From Peptoniphilus sp. ING2-D1G (lineage in GTDB: Bacteria; Bacillota; Clostridia; Tissierellales; Peptoniphilaceae), in NCBI GenBank assembly GCA_000952975.1, contig LM997412.1, forward strand, positions 558,001-622,000: a stretch of DNA of 64,000 bases, read 5' to 3'. The stretch's first letter is position 1. Each line of letters starts with the position of its first letter. A program made the position numbers and the translations under genes. Positions 27,318 to 37,667 of the stretch are shown one piece after another. The notes under the pieces were generated by a model, which did no database searches, was not told where the DNA came from, and worked only from the letters and a program-made list of their open reading frames with translations.

Positions 27318-28382
27318 ATGTTAGATTTTGATATGGATCACGACGAATTTGCTAAAATTAAAGTTGTGGGCGTTGGCGGAGGCGGAAATAATGCTGTTAA
27401 CAGAATGATTAATGCCGGTGTCAAAGGAGTGGATTTCATTGCCCTTAACACTGACAAACAAGCGCTTAGAGCTTCACTTGCCGAAACTAAAATTCAAATT
27501 GGCGAAAAAATTACAAAAGGATTGGGTGCAGGGGCAAATCCTGAGATAGGAGAACAATCCGCAGAAGAATCAAGGGATGAAATCAGGGAAGTACTTGATG
27601 GCGCCGATATGGTATTTATTACTGCCGGAATGGGCGGAGGAACAGGAACCGGGGCAGCTCCTATAATCGCTGAAATAGCTAAGGATCTTGGACTTCTTAC
27701 AGTGGGAGTAGTAACAAAACCTTTCACCTTTGAAGGTATGAAAAGATCAAAATCTGCAGATAAAGGAATAAAGGAATTAAAAGATAAAGTTGATACATTA
27801 GTTATTATTCCTAACGACAGACTTCTTACAATATCCGACAAAAAAACCAGTTTTTCAAAGGCCTTTGAAATTGCCGATGACGTTTTAAAGCAAGGTATTC
27901 AAGGTATTTCAGATTTAATTTCCGTCCCCAACCTCATTAATTTAGATTTTGCAGATGTTAAGGCGATTATGTATGATAAGGGCATTGCTCACATGGGCAT
28001 AGGTCAGGCTTCAGGAGATGAAAGAGCGGTAGAAGCCGCAAAACTTGCGATAAACTCTCCTCTTCTTGAAACTTCTATAGAAGGCGCAAAATCCGTATTG
28101 TTAAACATAACGGCAGGAAATGATCTTGGAATATTTGAAGTTAATGAAGCTGCGGACTTAATAAGAGATTGTGTAGCTGAAGATGCAAATATAATATTTG
28201 GAGCAGGAATAGACGATACATTAAAGGACCAAGTAAAAATCACAGTCATAGCTACTGATTTCGACCAATACAAAGATGATGATAAAAAACAAAATAAATT
28301 TAGAGACTTGGGCGAAGAAAAAGAAAACGCAAATATCGGAGAATTAAGAATACCGTCTTTTTTAAGGACCAACAGAAAATAA
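27318..28382 (+). CDS. ftsZ: cell division protein FtsZ
   Basis: A tubulin-like GTPase of 354 residues that forms the Z ring. Seen: [16 protein letters not shown] near the N-terminus, the GTP signature GGGTGTG at 106-112, IPNDRLL, the NLDFADV synergy (T7) region, and the C-terminal tail peptide LRIPSFLR that binds membrane tethers. GAGGAGG at 27305-27311 places the start at the ATG at 27318; two earlier in-frame ATGs overlap or abut that site. The linker between core and tail is short. Closed by a terminator. Confidence 0.97.
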   Translation: MLDFDMDHDEFAKIKVVGVGGGGNNAVNRMINAGVKGVDFIALNTDKQALRASLAETKIQIGEKITKGLGAGANPEIGEQSAEESRDEIREVLDGADMVFITAGMGGGTGTGAAPIIAEIAKDLGLLTVGVVTKPFTFEGMKRSKSADKGIKELKDKVDTLVIIPNDRLLTISDKKTSFSKAFEIADDVLKQGIQGISDLISVPNLINLDFADVKAIMYDKGIAHMGIGQASGDERAVEAAKLAINSPLLETSIEGAKSVLLNITAGNDLGIFEVNEAADLIRDCVAEDANIIFGAGIDDTLKDQVKITVIATDFDQYKDDDKKQNKFRDLGEEKENANIGELRIPSFLRTNRK

Positions 28383-28390
28383 ACTTTTAA

Positions 28391-28415
28391 AGCCTCATCC
28401 TACGATGAGGTTTTT
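28391..28415 (+). terminator. terminator after ftsZ
   Basis: CCTCATC (28393-28399) with GATGAGG (28404-28410), loop CTAC, then TTTTT. Confidence 0.85.
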
Positions 28416-28432
28416 CTATTTAGAGGTGTATT

Positions 28433-28891
28433 ATGAAATGTCCCTATTGCGGCTACACTGAGTCAAAGGTAATAGATTCAAGACCTACAGACGAAGGAGC
28501 CACCATAAGAAGAAGAAGAGAATGCATAGATTGTAAAGGTAGATTTACAACCTATGAAAGAATAGAAGAAACGCCTATAGTCGTTGTAAAAAGAGATGGA
28601 ACGAGACAGATTTTTGACAAGAGCAAGATAGTAAACGGAATAATTCGTTCCTGTGAAAAAAGACCTGTTACATTGGATGAGATTGAGAAAACTGCAGACA
28701 ATGTCGAAAAACAAATTCAAAATTCCTTAAAAAAGGAAATAACTTCCGAAGAAATAGGAGATATTGTAATGAAGGAACTCAAAGAATTGGATGAAGTAGC
28801 TTATGTGCGTTTTGCCTCAGTCTATAGACAATTTAAGGATGTTCAAAGTTTTTTTGATGAAATAGAAGAAATAATAAAGAGCAAGAAGTGA
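28433..28891 (+). CDS. nrdR: ribonucleotide reductase transcriptional repressor NrdR
   Basis: 152 residues. A zinc ribbon with Cys3, Cys6, Cys31 and Cys34, then an ATP-cone (about 49-139, VVKRDGTRQIFDKSKI). It senses ATP/dATP and represses nrd genes. The nrd genes are not in the window. AGAGGTG precedes the ATG. rarA starts 4 bases after the stop, so the two are probably cotranscribed. Confidence 0.97.
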   Translation: MKCPYCGYTESKVIDSRPTDEGATIRRRRECIDCKGRFTTYERIEETPIVVVKRDGTRQIFDKSKIVNGIIRSCEKRPVTLDEIEKTADNVEKQIQNSLKKEITSEEIGDIVMKELKELDEVAYVRFASVYRQFKDVQSFFDEIEEIIKSKK

Positions 28892-28895
28892 TACA

Positions 28896-30200
28896 GTGGA
28901 CTTATTTACCCTTAATATGCAAAATAACATGAAAGAGAAATCTCCCTTGTCCTACAGGATGAGGCCTGAGTCCCTTGAGGATTTTGTAGGTCAAAAACAC
29001 TTGGTGGGCGAGGGAAAATATTTAAATAGAGTTATAAAATCCGACAGAGTAAGTTCCATGATATTTTACGGACCTCCGGGAGTAGGAAAAACCACCCTTG
29101 CAAAGATTATTTCCCTTATGACGAAAAAACAATTTATAGAAATATCGGCAGTCACATCAAACTTGAAGGAGTTGCGTGAGGTTTTGCAACAAGCGGAAGA
29201 CAACATAAAATTTCATAATTTAAATAATATTCTATTCATAGATGAAATACACAGATTTAACAAATCTCAGCAGGATGCATTGCTTCCCTATGTGGAAAAG
29301 GGAATAGTCACTTTAATAGGAGCTACAACTGAAAATCCTTACTTTGAGGTTAACAAAGCGTTGTTGTCCAGAATGCAGGTTTTATTTTTAAAACCTTTAG
29401 ATGAAGAAGACTTGTATCAACTTATAGAGAATGCCATTGAAAAGGATGTAGTGTTTAAAAACTTAAATATAAATGTAACTGAAGATGCAAAGGAATTTTT
29501 AGTCAGAAACTCATCGGGTGACGGCAGAAATATACTGAATTCTTTAGAAATTGCAGTCCTTTCTACAGATACAGTCAATGGAGAAATATATATAGACAAG
29601 AATGTTGTCAAAGATTGTCTTCAAAGCAGAAATTTCATCTATGATAAATCATCAACGGAGCATTATAATACCGCCAGTGCTTTTATTAAATCCCTAAGAG
29701 GTTCAGATCCTGATGCTGCGATTTATTATTTAGCTAAGATGATTGAAGCGGGAGAAGATCCTAAGTTCATTGCAAGGAGACTTATAATTTTTGCATCGGA
29801 AGATGTATCAAATGCCGATCCCAGAGGGTTGTTGATTGCAGTTGCAGCCTTTAAAGCACTGGAGGTTGTAGGACTTCCTGAAGCAAAACTAAATCTTGCT
29901 CAAGCTGTTACATATTTGGCGACAGCTCCAAAATCAAACGCCTCCTACATTGCTATAAACAGAGCGACAGAAGATGTAAAATCAGGCAAATCCGCACAAA
30001 TCCCCATGTATATAAGAGATACTAAAAATATAACTGATGACAGTGTTTCTTATAAGTACCCCCACAATTATCCCGATCACTATGTGCAGCAACAATACTT
30101 GCCTGAAGAATTAAAATATAGAAAATATTACGAACCTACAGAACAAGGTTATGAAAAAAACATAAAGAAATATATGGAATATCTCAAAAAAGGAAATTAA
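28896..30200 (+). CDS. rarA: replication-associated recombination protein A (RarA/MgsA)
   Basis: 434 residues, AAA+ clamp-loader-like ATPase acting at stalled forks. PLSYRMRPESLEDFVGQKHLVG, Walker A GPPGVGKTT at 59-67, Walker B FIDEIHRFNKSQQDALLP, sensor GATTENPYFEVNKALLSR, then the tetramerisation region with DPDAAIYYLAKMIEAGEDP. GTG start at 28896 (MDLFTLN) gives the family N-terminus; an ATG at 28917 would be slightly short. The terminator begins inside the 3' end of the gene. Confidence 0.96.
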   Translation: MDLFTLNMQNNMKEKSPLSYRMRPESLEDFVGQKHLVGEGKYLNRVIKSDRVSSMIFYGPPGVGKTTLAKIISLMTKKQFIEISAVTSNLKELREVLQQAEDNIKFHNLNNILFIDEIHRFNKSQQDALLPYVEKGIVTLIGATTENPYFEVNKALLSRMQVLFLKPLDEEDLYQLIENAIEKDVVFKNLNINVTEDAKEFLVRNSSGDGRNILNSLEIAVLSTDTVNGEIYIDKNVVKDCLQSRNFIYDKSSTEHYNTASAFIKSLRGSDPDAAIYYLAKMIEAGEDPKFIARRLIIFASEDVSNADPRGLLIAVAAFKALEVVGLPEAKLNLAQAVTYLATAPKSNASYIAINRATEDVKSGKSAQIPMYIRDTKNITDDSVSYKYPHNYPDHYVQQQYLPEELKYRKYYEPTEQGYEKNIKKYMEYLKKGN

Positions 30201-30223
30201 AATAGCGATTGATTTCCTTTTTT
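30186..30223 (+). terminator. terminator of nrdR-rarA
   Basis: AAAAAAGGAAAT (30186-30197) pairs with ATTTCCTTTTTT (30212-30223) around a 14-base loop. The left arm lies in the last codons of rarA. Confidence 0.75.
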
Positions 30224-30236
30224 ATTTGTGTATATT

Positions 30237-30245
30237 TGGTATAAT
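30237..30245 (+). promoter_or_regulatory. extended -10 promoter of the C69 peptidase gene
   Basis: TGG directly before TATAAT (30240-30245), i.e. a consensus extended -10. The -35 region falls in the T-run of the preceding terminator and has no good match. Confidence 0.55.
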
Positions 30246-30266
30246 GACTGTAAAGGAGATGATGAA

Positions 30267-31754
30267 ATGAAAAAAATTATTTCATTTATGCTTGCCTTTG
30301 TTATGGCAAGTGCATTAGTTACAAACACTGCACTGGCATGCACCAGTACATATGTGGGAAATAAAGTATCTGAAAACGGCTCCACACTTGTCGCAAGAAC
30401 TGAAGATATTTCAGGAGCACATCCTAAGAGCTTTGTAGCTTATCCGGCACAGGAATACAAAGAAGGCACGGAATTCGTAGATGTATTGACAGGGTTTACT
30501 TGGCCACAACCGTTAAAGTCTTTAAGTTACATAGCAGTTCCGGACTCTGCGGGAGAATTGGATGACGGAATTTATGATGAAGTGGGTTACAATGAAAAGG
30601 GCGTCGCAATTACCGCTACAGAATCAGCTTCTTATAACGACCATATAGAAGCAATTGATCCGCTTGTTGAAGCGGGATTAAGAGAAGCTAACATCACAAC
30701 TCTTGTTTTATCTCAAGCAACAACGGCCAGAGAGGGAGTTGAATTGCTTGCAAAGATAATTGAAGAAAAGGGAGCATCAGAGGGCAACACATTGATGATA
30801 GCAGACCAGGAAGAAACTTGGTACATGGAAATACTTTCGGGACATCAATATGCGGCAATGAAATTACCGAAGGATAAAGTGGCCGTTATGCCTAACTGTT
30901 TTATGCTTGATTATGTAGATGTGAATGATACAGAAAACTACATCACATCAAAGGATTTATATAATTTACCTAAATCTCACAATTTAATTCAAACTGTTGA
31001 CGGAAAATTTTCAGTGAGAAAAACTTATGGACCTGAACTTTCCAAATACAACAGAGCGAGAATTTGGGGCGGATATAACCTACTGGCTCCATCTATAAAA
31101 CTTTCTTATGATGCACCACAAGAAGATTATAAACTTCTTTTCACACCGGATAAAAACATATCAGTTAAAGAAGTTATGAATTTACAAAGATATAGATATG
31201 AAGGAACGGCACTTGATGCAAATCTACCTGAAAATAAAGATGTAAGAGCAATAGGAGTTCCTTCACAAGTTGAATGCCATATAATAGAACTTAAAGAAGG
31301 GTTTCCTAAGGAAATTCCGGGAATATTATGGTTGGCAATGGGAAATTGTGAACACAATGTATATGTTCCCTACTTCCCGAACCTAACAAAAATTCCTGAG
31401 GCCTATTCTAAAAAATCTTTGGAATTTGATGATACTCAAGCATATTGGCAATTCAGAGCCTTGACTATGCTAAGCGAATTAGATAGAGAAAGATATGGAA
31501 AAAGTGTAAGAGAGTATTGGGATAAGTACGAAGATAATCTGTTGAAAACTCAAGAATTAAGAGATAAAAAATTCTTGACTCTTTATCATCAAGATAAAGC
31601 AAAATCAGTTGTATATGCGAATGATTTAGCAGAAGAACTCGGCATGGATGCTTTAAATAAAGCTAAGATTATGTATGGAGAACTCATGGAATATGTAATT
31701 GCAAATTCCACAAGAACTCAAAAGAACCCCTTTAAAACTTCTTTATTAGATTAA
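30267..31754 (+). CDS. secreted C69-family dipeptidase
   Basis: 495 residues. A signal peptide (MKKIISFMLAFVMASALVTNTALA) is followed directly by Cys25-Thr-Ser, matching the N-terminal-nucleophile cysteine of peptidase family C69 (PepD-like); ARTEDISG and WPQPLKSL then follow as in the family. Cleavage would itself expose the nucleophile. It likely hydrolyses dipeptides outside the membrane, feeding amino acids to an anaerobe; substrate range is inferred. The ATG at 30267 has AAAGGAGATG upstream; an earlier in-frame TTG at 30228 would destroy the signal peptide. Monocistronic: own promoter and strong terminator. Confidence 0.9.
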   Translation: MKKIISFMLAFVMASALVTNTALACTSTYVGNKVSENGSTLVARTEDISGAHPKSFVAYPAQEYKEGTEFVDVLTGFTWPQPLKSLSYIAVPDSAGELDDGIYDEVGYNEKGVAITATESASYNDHIEAIDPLVEAGLREANITTLVLSQATTAREGVELLAKIIEEKGASEGNTLMIADQEETWYMEILSGHQYAAMKLPKDKVAVMPNCFMLDYVDVNDTENYITSKDLYNLPKSHNLIQTVDGKFSVRKTYGPELSKYNRARIWGGYNLLAPSIKLSYDAPQEDYKLLFTPDKNISVKEVMNLQRYRYEGTALDANLPENKDVRAIGVPSQVECHIIELKEGFPKEIPGILWLAMGNCEHNVYVPYFPNLTKIPEAYSKKSLEFDDTQAYWQFRALTMLSELDRERYGKSVREYWDKYEDNLLKTQELRDKKFLTLYHQDKAKSVVYANDLAEELGMDALNKAKIMYGELMEYVIANSTRTQKNPFKTSLLD

Positions 31755-31766
31755 ATTAAATAAAAT

Positions 31767-31808
31767 AAAAAAACTGCCACAAATATTTTGCTGTGGCAGT
31801 TTTTTATT
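31767..31808 (+). terminator. terminator of the C69 peptidase gene
   Basis: AAAAAACTGCCACA (31767-31780) pairs with TGTGGCAGTTTTTT (31791-31804), a 14-bp perfect stem with a 10-base loop and T-run. Confidence 0.92.
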
Positions 31809-31891
31809 TCTTTGATTCATATGATAAATAATACAGTTAAGACATAGCAATATATTAGGTGATAATTGTAAGGCTTGACAAGCTACTGTAA

Positions 31892-31920
31892 TTGACAATA
31901 AATGTAAAAATGTCTATAAT
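31892..31920 (+). promoter_or_regulatory. consensus promoter of asnS-leuS
   Basis: TTGACA (31892-31897), exactly 17 bases, TATAAT (31915-31920): a full sigma-A consensus, the best in the window. The leader to asnS is only about 30 bases, so there is no room for a T-box. Confidence 0.85.
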
Positions 31921-31957
31921 AACCTATATTGAACTACCAAATATTAGGAGGAACAGG

Positions 31958-33337
31958 ATGACTATTAATGAAATATTAAAGAATAGCGGAGAGTATATAA
32001 ATAAAAATTTAAAACTTGAGGGATGGATTAAAACCAGCAGAAATTCGAAGAATTTCGGTTTTATAGAACTTAATGACGGAACTTGTTTTAACACTCTTCA
32101 GGTTGTATATGACGATAATTTGGAAAATTTCTCGGAAATAGGCAAGTATCCCATAAGTTCCTCACTTTTTGTAGAAGGTAAATTAGTTGAAAGCCCGGGA
32201 GCAAAACAACCCTTTGAAATTCATGCAACCAAGATTATCCCATACTGCATATCGGACAGCGACTATCCTCTTCAAAAGAAAAGACATACAATGGAATATT
32301 TAAGAACTATAGCACATCTGAGAGCTCGTTCCAATACCTTCAATGCGGTTTTCAGGGTAAGATCCATCCTTGCCTTTGCAATTCATAAATTCTTTCAAGA
32401 AAGAGGGTTTGTATATGTAAATACTCCTATAATAACTGCATCTGATGCTGAAGGGGCAGGAGAGATGTTCCAAGTTACAACTCTTGATCTAAACAACGTG
32501 CCTATGGAAAATGGCAAGATTGATTACAGTGAGGATTTTTTTGGAAAAGAAACAAATTTAACCGTTTCAGGACAGCTTGAAGCGGAAGCCTTTGCTTTGG
32601 CCTTTAAAAACGTGTATACTTTTGGGCCGACCTTTAGGGCGGAAAACTCAAATACACAGAGACATGCTGCGGAATTTTGGATGATTGAGCCTGAACTTGC
32701 CTTTGCCGATAACAATAAAAACATGGAAGTTGCAGAGGAAATGCTTAAATATATAATTAAATATGTTTTTGAAAACGCAAAATCGGAAATGGAATTCTTT
32801 AATAATTTCATAGATAAGGATTTGATCAATAGACTTGAAAATATATTAAATTCGGACTTTGGCAGAATAACTTACACTGAAGCTGTAGAAATTCTTCAAA
32901 AATCAGGAAAGGAATTTAAGTATCCAGTAAGTTGGGGTATGGACCTGCAAACTGAACACGAAAGATATTTAACGGAAGAAATTTATAAAAAACCTCTTTT
33001 TGTAACGAATTATCCTAAGGAAATCAAGGCTTTCTACATGAAAGAAAATCCGGATAAAAAGACAGTTGCCGCAATGGACTTACTCGTTCCGGGGGTAGGA
33101 GAAATAATAGGCGGATCTCAAAGAGAGGACAATCTTAAAATCCTTGAAGCTAAGATGAAGAATAATAATATGAACACTCAGGACTATAAATGGTATTTGG
33201 ATTTAAGAAGATATGGAAGTGTGGTTCATTCAGGTTATGGTTTGGGCTTTGAAAGAGCCGTTATGTATATTACGGGAATGAAAAATATAAGAGATGTAAT
33301 ACCTTTCCCGAGAACTGTTGGACAAGCGGAATTTTAG
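31958..33337 (+). CDS. asnS: asparagine--tRNA ligase
   Basis: 459 residues, class IIb synthetase charging tRNA-Asn. An N-terminal OB fold ([22 protein letters not shown]) is followed by the catalytic core with motif 2 [21 protein letters not shown] and motif 3 [25 protein letters not shown]. The ENSNT/RHAAEFW combination and the C-terminal PFPR mark AsnRS rather than AspRS. ATG at 31958 with AGGAGG; an ATG 66 bases upstream lies within the promoter and is rejected. leuS starts 8 bases after it. Confidence 0.96.
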   Translation: MTINEILKNSGEYINKNLKLEGWIKTSRNSKNFGFIELNDGTCFNTLQVVYDDNLENFSEIGKYPISSSLFVEGKLVESPGAKQPFEIHATKIIPYCISDSDYPLQKKRHTMEYLRTIAHLRARSNTFNAVFRVRSILAFAIHKFFQERGFVYVNTPIITASDAEGAGEMFQVTTLDLNNVPMENGKIDYSEDFFGKETNLTVSGQLEAEAFALAFKNVYTFGPTFRAENSNTQRHAAEFWMIEPELAFADNNKNMEVAEEMLKYIIKYVFENAKSEMEFFNNFIDKDLINRLENILNSDFGRITYTEAVEILQKSGKEFKYPVSWGMDLQTEHERYLTEEIYKKPLFVTNYPKEIKAFYMKENPDKKTVAAMDLLVPGVGEIIGGSQREDNLKILEAKMKNNNMNTQDYKWYLDLRRYGSVVHSGYGLGFERAVMYITGMKNIRDVIPFPRTVGQAEF

Positions 33338-33345
33338 GAGGAAAA

Positions 33346-35757
33346 ATGGAAAATTACAATCCAAATAAGATAGAAAAAAAATGGCAAGATTTTTGGGATG
33401 AACATGAGACTTATGTTGCAAAAAATGAATATGATAAAAAAAAGTTTTATGCCTTAGTAGAATTTCCTTACCCATCAGGACAAGGACTTCATGTGGGACA
33501 TCCAAGACCCTATACTGCCCTTGATATAGTTGCCAGGATGAGGAGATATCAAGGATATAATGTTTTATATCCCATGGGCTGGGACGCCTTTGGACTTCCA
33601 ACGGAAAACTTTGCGATAAAAAATAAAATCCATCCTAAAATCGTAACTGAAAGAAATATAAAGAAATTTAAGGAACAATTAAAATCCATAGGATTCTCCT
33701 TTGACTGGTCAAGAGAAATAAACACTACAGATCCTCAGTATTATAAATGGACACAATGGATATTTTTGCAATTTTTTAAACAAGGTCTTGCATATAAGAG
33801 TGAAATGCCGATAAACTGGTGCCCTTCCTGCAAAATAGGACTTGCAAATGAAGAAGTTGTTTCAGGTAAGTGCGAAAGATGCGGAAATGATGTGATTCAC
33901 AAAGTAAAAAGCCAATGGATGCTGAAGATAACCGCCTATGCGCAAAGGCTTTTGGACGATCTTGACGATGTCGACTATATAGAAAGAGTAAAAACTCAAC
34001 AAAAAAATTGGATAGGCAGAAGTGAAGGTGCTGAAATAAAATTTAATATCAAGGGAACCGATGAAAATCTGGACGTTTTTACCACAAGACCCGACACGAT
34101 ATTCGGAGCAACTTATATGGTTGTAGCTCCTGAACACCCTTTAATTGAAAAATACAGAAATCAAATTGAAAATATTGATGAAGTTGAAGAATATAGAGAA
34201 AAAATTTCTAAAAAATCCGAATTTGAGAGGACGGAACTCACAAAGGACAAAACCGGAGTGGAACTAAAGGGGATTAAAGCGGTAAATCCACTTACAGAAA
34301 AGGATATTCCAGTATTCATATCCGACTATGTATTGATGAGTTATGGAAAGGGAGCCATTATGGCTGTACCGGCTCATGATCAAAGAGACTATGAATTTGC
34401 AAAAAAATTCAATCAGGAAATAATCCCTGTAATAGAAGGCTCCGATATAAGCGAATGTGCAAATGTCGATACCGATAAGGGAATAATGATGAATTCCGGG
34501 TTTTTAAACGGACTCAGCGTAAAGGATGCAATTGAAAAAGCTATGGATGAGCTTGAAAAAAGAGGTCTTGCACACAGACAAGTCAACTTTAAATTGAGAG
34601 ACTGGGTATTTTCAAGACAAAGATATTGGGGAGAGCCAATTCCTCTGGTTTATTGTGAAGATTGCGGCTGGGTACCTGTGGATGAATCGGAGTTACCTGT
34701 AATTTTACCTGAGGTTGAAAATTATGAGCCGACGGATGACGGTGAAAGCCCTCTGTCTAAAATGGACTCATGGGTCAATACCACCTGTCCGAAATGTGGT
34801 AAATCCGCCAAGAGAGAAACCGATACAATGCCGCAATGGGCAGGATCTTCATGGTATTTTTTAAGATACACCGATCCCGAAAACGACAAAGCTTTTGCAT
34901 CGAAGGAAGCTCTTGAATACTGGACTCCTGTAGACTGGTACAACGGAGGGATGGAACACACTACACTACATCTTTTATACTCGAGATTTTGGCATAAATT
35001 CTTATACGACATAGGAGTTGTCCCTACAAAAGAGCCTTATATGAAGAGAACTTCCCATGGAATGATCCTTGGAGACAATGGGGAAAAAATGTCTAAATCC
35101 AGGGGTAACGTAATTAATCCCGATGAAATTGTAGAAGATTATGGAGCAGATACCCTTAGAACCTATGAAATGTTCATAGGAGACTTTGAAAAGAATGCAC
35201 CATGGTCTGATAATGGAGTTAAAGGTTGCAGAAGATTTTTGGAAAGAGTATGGAACTTAGCGGATATAGTAAATAGTAAGGACGAATATTCCGAAAAACT
35301 TGAATCCAATATCCACAAAACCATAAAAAAAGTCACCTATGACTATGAAAATTTAAAGGCCAATACAGCAATTGCATCACTCATGACATTGGTAAATAAC
35401 TTTAATGCAGAAGGAGAAATATCAAGAAAGGACTTTGCCACATTCTTGATGCTTTTAAATCCCGTTGCACCTCATATAACAGAAGAATTATGGATAAAAT
35501 TAAATCTTGGCGGATATCTAAATGAACAAAGTTGGCCACAATACGATGAAGCAAAAACTATTGATGATGTGGTGGAAATTCCTGTGCAATTTAATGGGAA
35601 GGTCAGATTCCAAGTGGAAGTTGAAAAAGATGCCGACCAAGACACTGTAAGAGAAATTGCAAAACAAAATAAAATATATGCACAATATACAGAAGGCAAG
35701 AACATAGTTAAGGAAATATATATTCCAGGAAAGATATATAATATAGTTGTAAAATGA
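33346..35757 (+). CDS. leuS: leucine--tRNA ligase
   Basis: 803 residues, class I synthetase. HIGH-type motif [12 protein letters not shown], the zinc-type cysteines [22 protein letters not shown], the CP1 editing domain ([21 protein letters not shown], ending near [22 protein letters not shown]), [12 protein letters not shown] as KMSKS, then anticodon-binding and C-terminal domains. Full length for a bacterial enzyme. AGGAGG before ATG; second gene of the asnS-leuS operon, closed by a terminator. Confidence 0.97.
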   Translation: MENYNPNKIEKKWQDFWDEHETYVAKNEYDKKKFYALVEFPYPSGQGLHVGHPRPYTALDIVARMRRYQGYNVLYPMGWDAFGLPTENFAIKNKIHPKIVTERNIKKFKEQLKSIGFSFDWSREINTTDPQYYKWTQWIFLQFFKQGLAYKSEMPINWCPSCKIGLANEEVVSGKCERCGNDVIHKVKSQWMLKITAYAQRLLDDLDDVDYIERVKTQQKNWIGRSEGAEIKFNIKGTDENLDVFTTRPDTIFGATYMVVAPEHPLIEKYRNQIENIDEVEEYREKISKKSEFERTELTKDKTGVELKGIKAVNPLTEKDIPVFISDYVLMSYGKGAIMAVPAHDQRDYEFAKKFNQEIIPVIEGSDISECANVDTDKGIMMNSGFLNGLSVKDAIEKAMDELEKRGLAHRQVNFKLRDWVFSRQRYWGEPIPLVYCEDCGWVPVDESELPVILPEVENYEPTDDGESPLSKMDSWVNTTCPKCGKSAKRETDTMPQWAGSSWYFLRYTDPENDKAFASKEALEYWTPVDWYNGGMEHTTLHLLYSRFWHKFLYDIGVVPTKEPYMKRTSHGMILGDNGEKMSKSRGNVINPDEIVEDYGADTLRTYEMFIGDFEKNAPWSDNGVKGCRRFLERVWNLADIVNSKDEYSEKLESNIHKTIKKVTYDYENLKANTAIASLMTLVNNFNAEGEISRKDFATFLMLLNPVAPHITEELWIKLNLGGYLNEQSWPQYDEAKTIDDVVEIPVQFNGKVRFQVEVEKDADQDTVREIAKQNKIYAQYTEGKNIVKEIYIPGKIYNIVVK

Positions 35758-35796
35758 AGAAGTTAATGCAGAGTTTTCTGCGTTAACTTCTTTATA
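35757..35796 (+). terminator. terminator after leuS
   Basis: A 16-bp stem with one G-U pair (35757-35772 with 35777-35792), loop of 4 and a short T/A tail. The tail is weak for an intrinsic terminator. Confidence 0.65.
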
Positions 35797-35817
35797 TAAT
35801 AAAACCGGAGGCGTATT

Positions 35818-36693
35818 ATGAACAGTATGACAGGTTATGGGCTGGGAATCGGCTCCAATGAAAATGTGAGCGTGAAGGTTGAAATCAAATCCGTTAATAA
35901 CAGATACAGCGATATAAATATAAAACTTCCGAAAATACTTTTATACATTGAAGATAAAATAAAGAAATACATCAAGGATAAAGTGTATAGAGGGAAGATA
36001 GACGTATTTATAAATGTGGATTTTTTAAATATAAAAAATTTTAAAGTCGGAGTCAACACCGCTCTTGCCAAGGAATATTACGAGGCGCTCAGCTCAATAA
36101 AAAAAGATTTAGATTTCAAAGAGGATATTAAGCTTAGAGATATTTATTTAATGCAAGGTGTGTTGACAAACGAACCCGAAGAAATAGATGAAAATATTTA
36201 CATGGGGGTTATTCAAAAAGCCTTAGAGGAAGCCGTAAACAATTTTATAGCGATGCGAAATAGAGAAGGAGAAAATATTAAGCAAGTTTTTGAAAATTCT
36301 CTGGATCATATAAAAAAAATTGCGGAATTTATTAGGGTTAAATCTCCCGCGGTAATAGAAGAAAACACCGAAAAACTGAAAAAAACTATTAAAGAAAATG
36401 TAGATGAGGATAAATTAGATCTTCAAAGGCTCTCTACAGAAGTTGCCATAATGTGTGATAAACTTTCAATTGATGAAGAAATAACCAGAATTTTTATTCA
36501 TTTAGGGCAATTTAATGATATAATTAATGAATCTGGAGCTATTGGACGAAGACTGGATTTTTTAGTTCAAGAACTTAATAGAGAGGTCAATACCATAGGT
36601 TCCAAAACCACAGATATTGAGATTTTGAATTCCGTAGTGGATTTAAAGTCCGAAATTGAAAAACTCAGAGAACAAATTCAAAATATAGAATAA
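35818..36693 (+). CDS. yicC: YicC family endoribonuclease
   Basis: 291 residues. N-terminal MNSMTGYG and EIKSVNNRY, and a C-terminal DUF1732-type half with GAIGRRLDFLVQELNREVNTIGSKT, both diagnostic of YicC. E. coli YicC is a ribonuclease acting on RyhB (family knowledge). Followed 28 bases on by gmk; the remA (DUF370) gene that usually stands between them in clostridia is not present. GGAGG precedes the ATG. Confidence 0.93.
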   Translation: MNSMTGYGLGIGSNENVSVKVEIKSVNNRYSDINIKLPKILLYIEDKIKKYIKDKVYRGKIDVFINVDFLNIKNFKVGVNTALAKEYYEALSSIKKDLDFKEDIKLRDIYLMQGVLTNEPEEIDENIYMGVIQKALEEAVNNFIAMRNREGENIKQVFENSLDHIKKIAEFIRVKSPAVIEENTEKLKKTIKENVDEDKLDLQRLSTEVAIMCDKLSIDEEITRIFIHLGQFNDIINESGAIGRRLDFLVQELNREVNTIGSKTTDIEILNSVVDLKSEIEKLREQIQNIE

Positions 36694-36721
36694 ATCACAT
36701 TTATAAGAAGGAGGGGTTTAC

Positions 36722-37321
36722 TTGTCAGGTGGATTTTTACTAGTTTTATCTGGGCCTTCAGGTAGTGGCAAGGGAACAGTCAGTGAAGCATTAATGAAAG
36801 AAAATGATGAAATTGTATTTTCAACATCTGTCACCACGAGAACTCCAAGACCTAATGAAATTAACGGAGATAATTACTTTTTTACTACCATTGAAGAATT
36901 TGAAAAAATGGTAGAAAATGATGAATTGCTTGAATATGCTTTTGTGCACACAAATTATTACGGAACACCTAAGAAATTTGTATTTGATGAAATTGAAAAG
37001 GGAGAAATTGTACTTCTTGAAATCGATGTGCAAGGAGCTTTGCAAATTAAAGAAAAATATAAAGAGGCTGTATTTATTTTTCTTCTTCCACCAAAGATGA
37101 GTGAACTTAAAAACAGACTTATTAAAAGAGATACTGAAACTGAAGAGGAAATTAACACAAGGTATAAAAATGCTTTTAAGGAACTTGATTTTGTGGGAGA
37201 ATATGACTATTTTGTAGTTAATAACAAGGTTGAACAGGCAGTTGAGGATATTGAAAATATAATTGCAGCCGAGAGACTTAGAGTAAAAAGGCATAAGAAC
37301 ATAAAAGAACAAGTTCTTTAA
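36722..37321 (+). CDS. gmk: guanylate kinase
   Basis: 199 residues. Phosphorylates GMP to GDP. P-loop GPSGSGKGT at 11-19, the GMP-binding STSVTTRTPRPNEINGDNYFF, and a LLEIDVQGA core. It starts at a TTG (36722) behind GAAGGAGG, the second of several TTG starts in the window. Clustered with yicC and rpoZ in standard Firmicute order. Confidence 0.96.
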   Translation: MSGGFLLVLSGPSGSGKGTVSEALMKENDEIVFSTSVTTRTPRPNEINGDNYFFTTIEEFEKMVENDELLEYAFVHTNYYGTPKKFVFDEIEKGEIVLLEIDVQGALQIKEKYKEAVFIFLLPPKMSELKNRLIKRDTETEEEINTRYKNAFKELDFVGEYDYFVVNNKVEQAVEDIENIIAAERLRVKRHKNIKEQVL

Positions 37322-37337
37322 TAATAGGAGTGAGAAA

Positions 37338-37667
37338 ATGATAATACCATCCTTTGAACAACTGGAAAAAATAACGGATTCAAGATATTCCTTATCTGTT
37401 CTTGTTTCAAAAAGGGCAAGAAAAATAGTAGACGGAGCTAAACCTTTAATTGATACGGAAAACAGCAAGCCTGTTTCCATTGCCATTGAAGAGGCTGTTA
37501 AAGGGGCAATAGTTTTTGGTGAACCTATGAGCGATAAGCAATACAGAGCGAAGATGGAAAGAGAAAAAACAGAAAAAATAGAAGCATTAAGAAATGAAAG
37601 ACAAAAAACTCAAGAATCTGTTAAAAGAGAAATAGGAGAAGATTCTGAAGAAAATGCTCAGGAATAA
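37338..37667 (+). CDS. rpoZ: DNA-directed RNA polymerase subunit omega
   Basis: 109 residues, slightly long for omega. PSFEQLEKITDSRYSLSVLVSKRARKIVDGA is the conserved helix pair that clamps the beta-prime C-terminus, followed by SKPVSIAIEEAVKGAI. The C-terminal 40 residues are a charged helical tail. It overlaps coaBC by 14 bases. The call rests on the core motif and the gmk-rpoZ-coaBC order. Confidence 0.93.
   Translation: MIIPSFEQLEKITDSRYSLSVLVSKRARKIVDGAKPLIDTENSKPVSIAIEEAVKGAIVFGEPMSDKQYRAKMEREKTEKIEALRNERQKTQESVKREIGEDSEENAQE

Noticed and set aside
31892..31957. asnS starting at 31892
   Set aside because: The region is a perfect -35/-10 promoter and AGGAGG precedes the ATG at 31958.
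36821..37486. 221-residue frame on the - strand opposite gmk and rpoZ
   Set aside because: It overlaps two recognised essential genes, has low-complexity Phe/Leu/Ile content and no ribosome site; a shadow frame.
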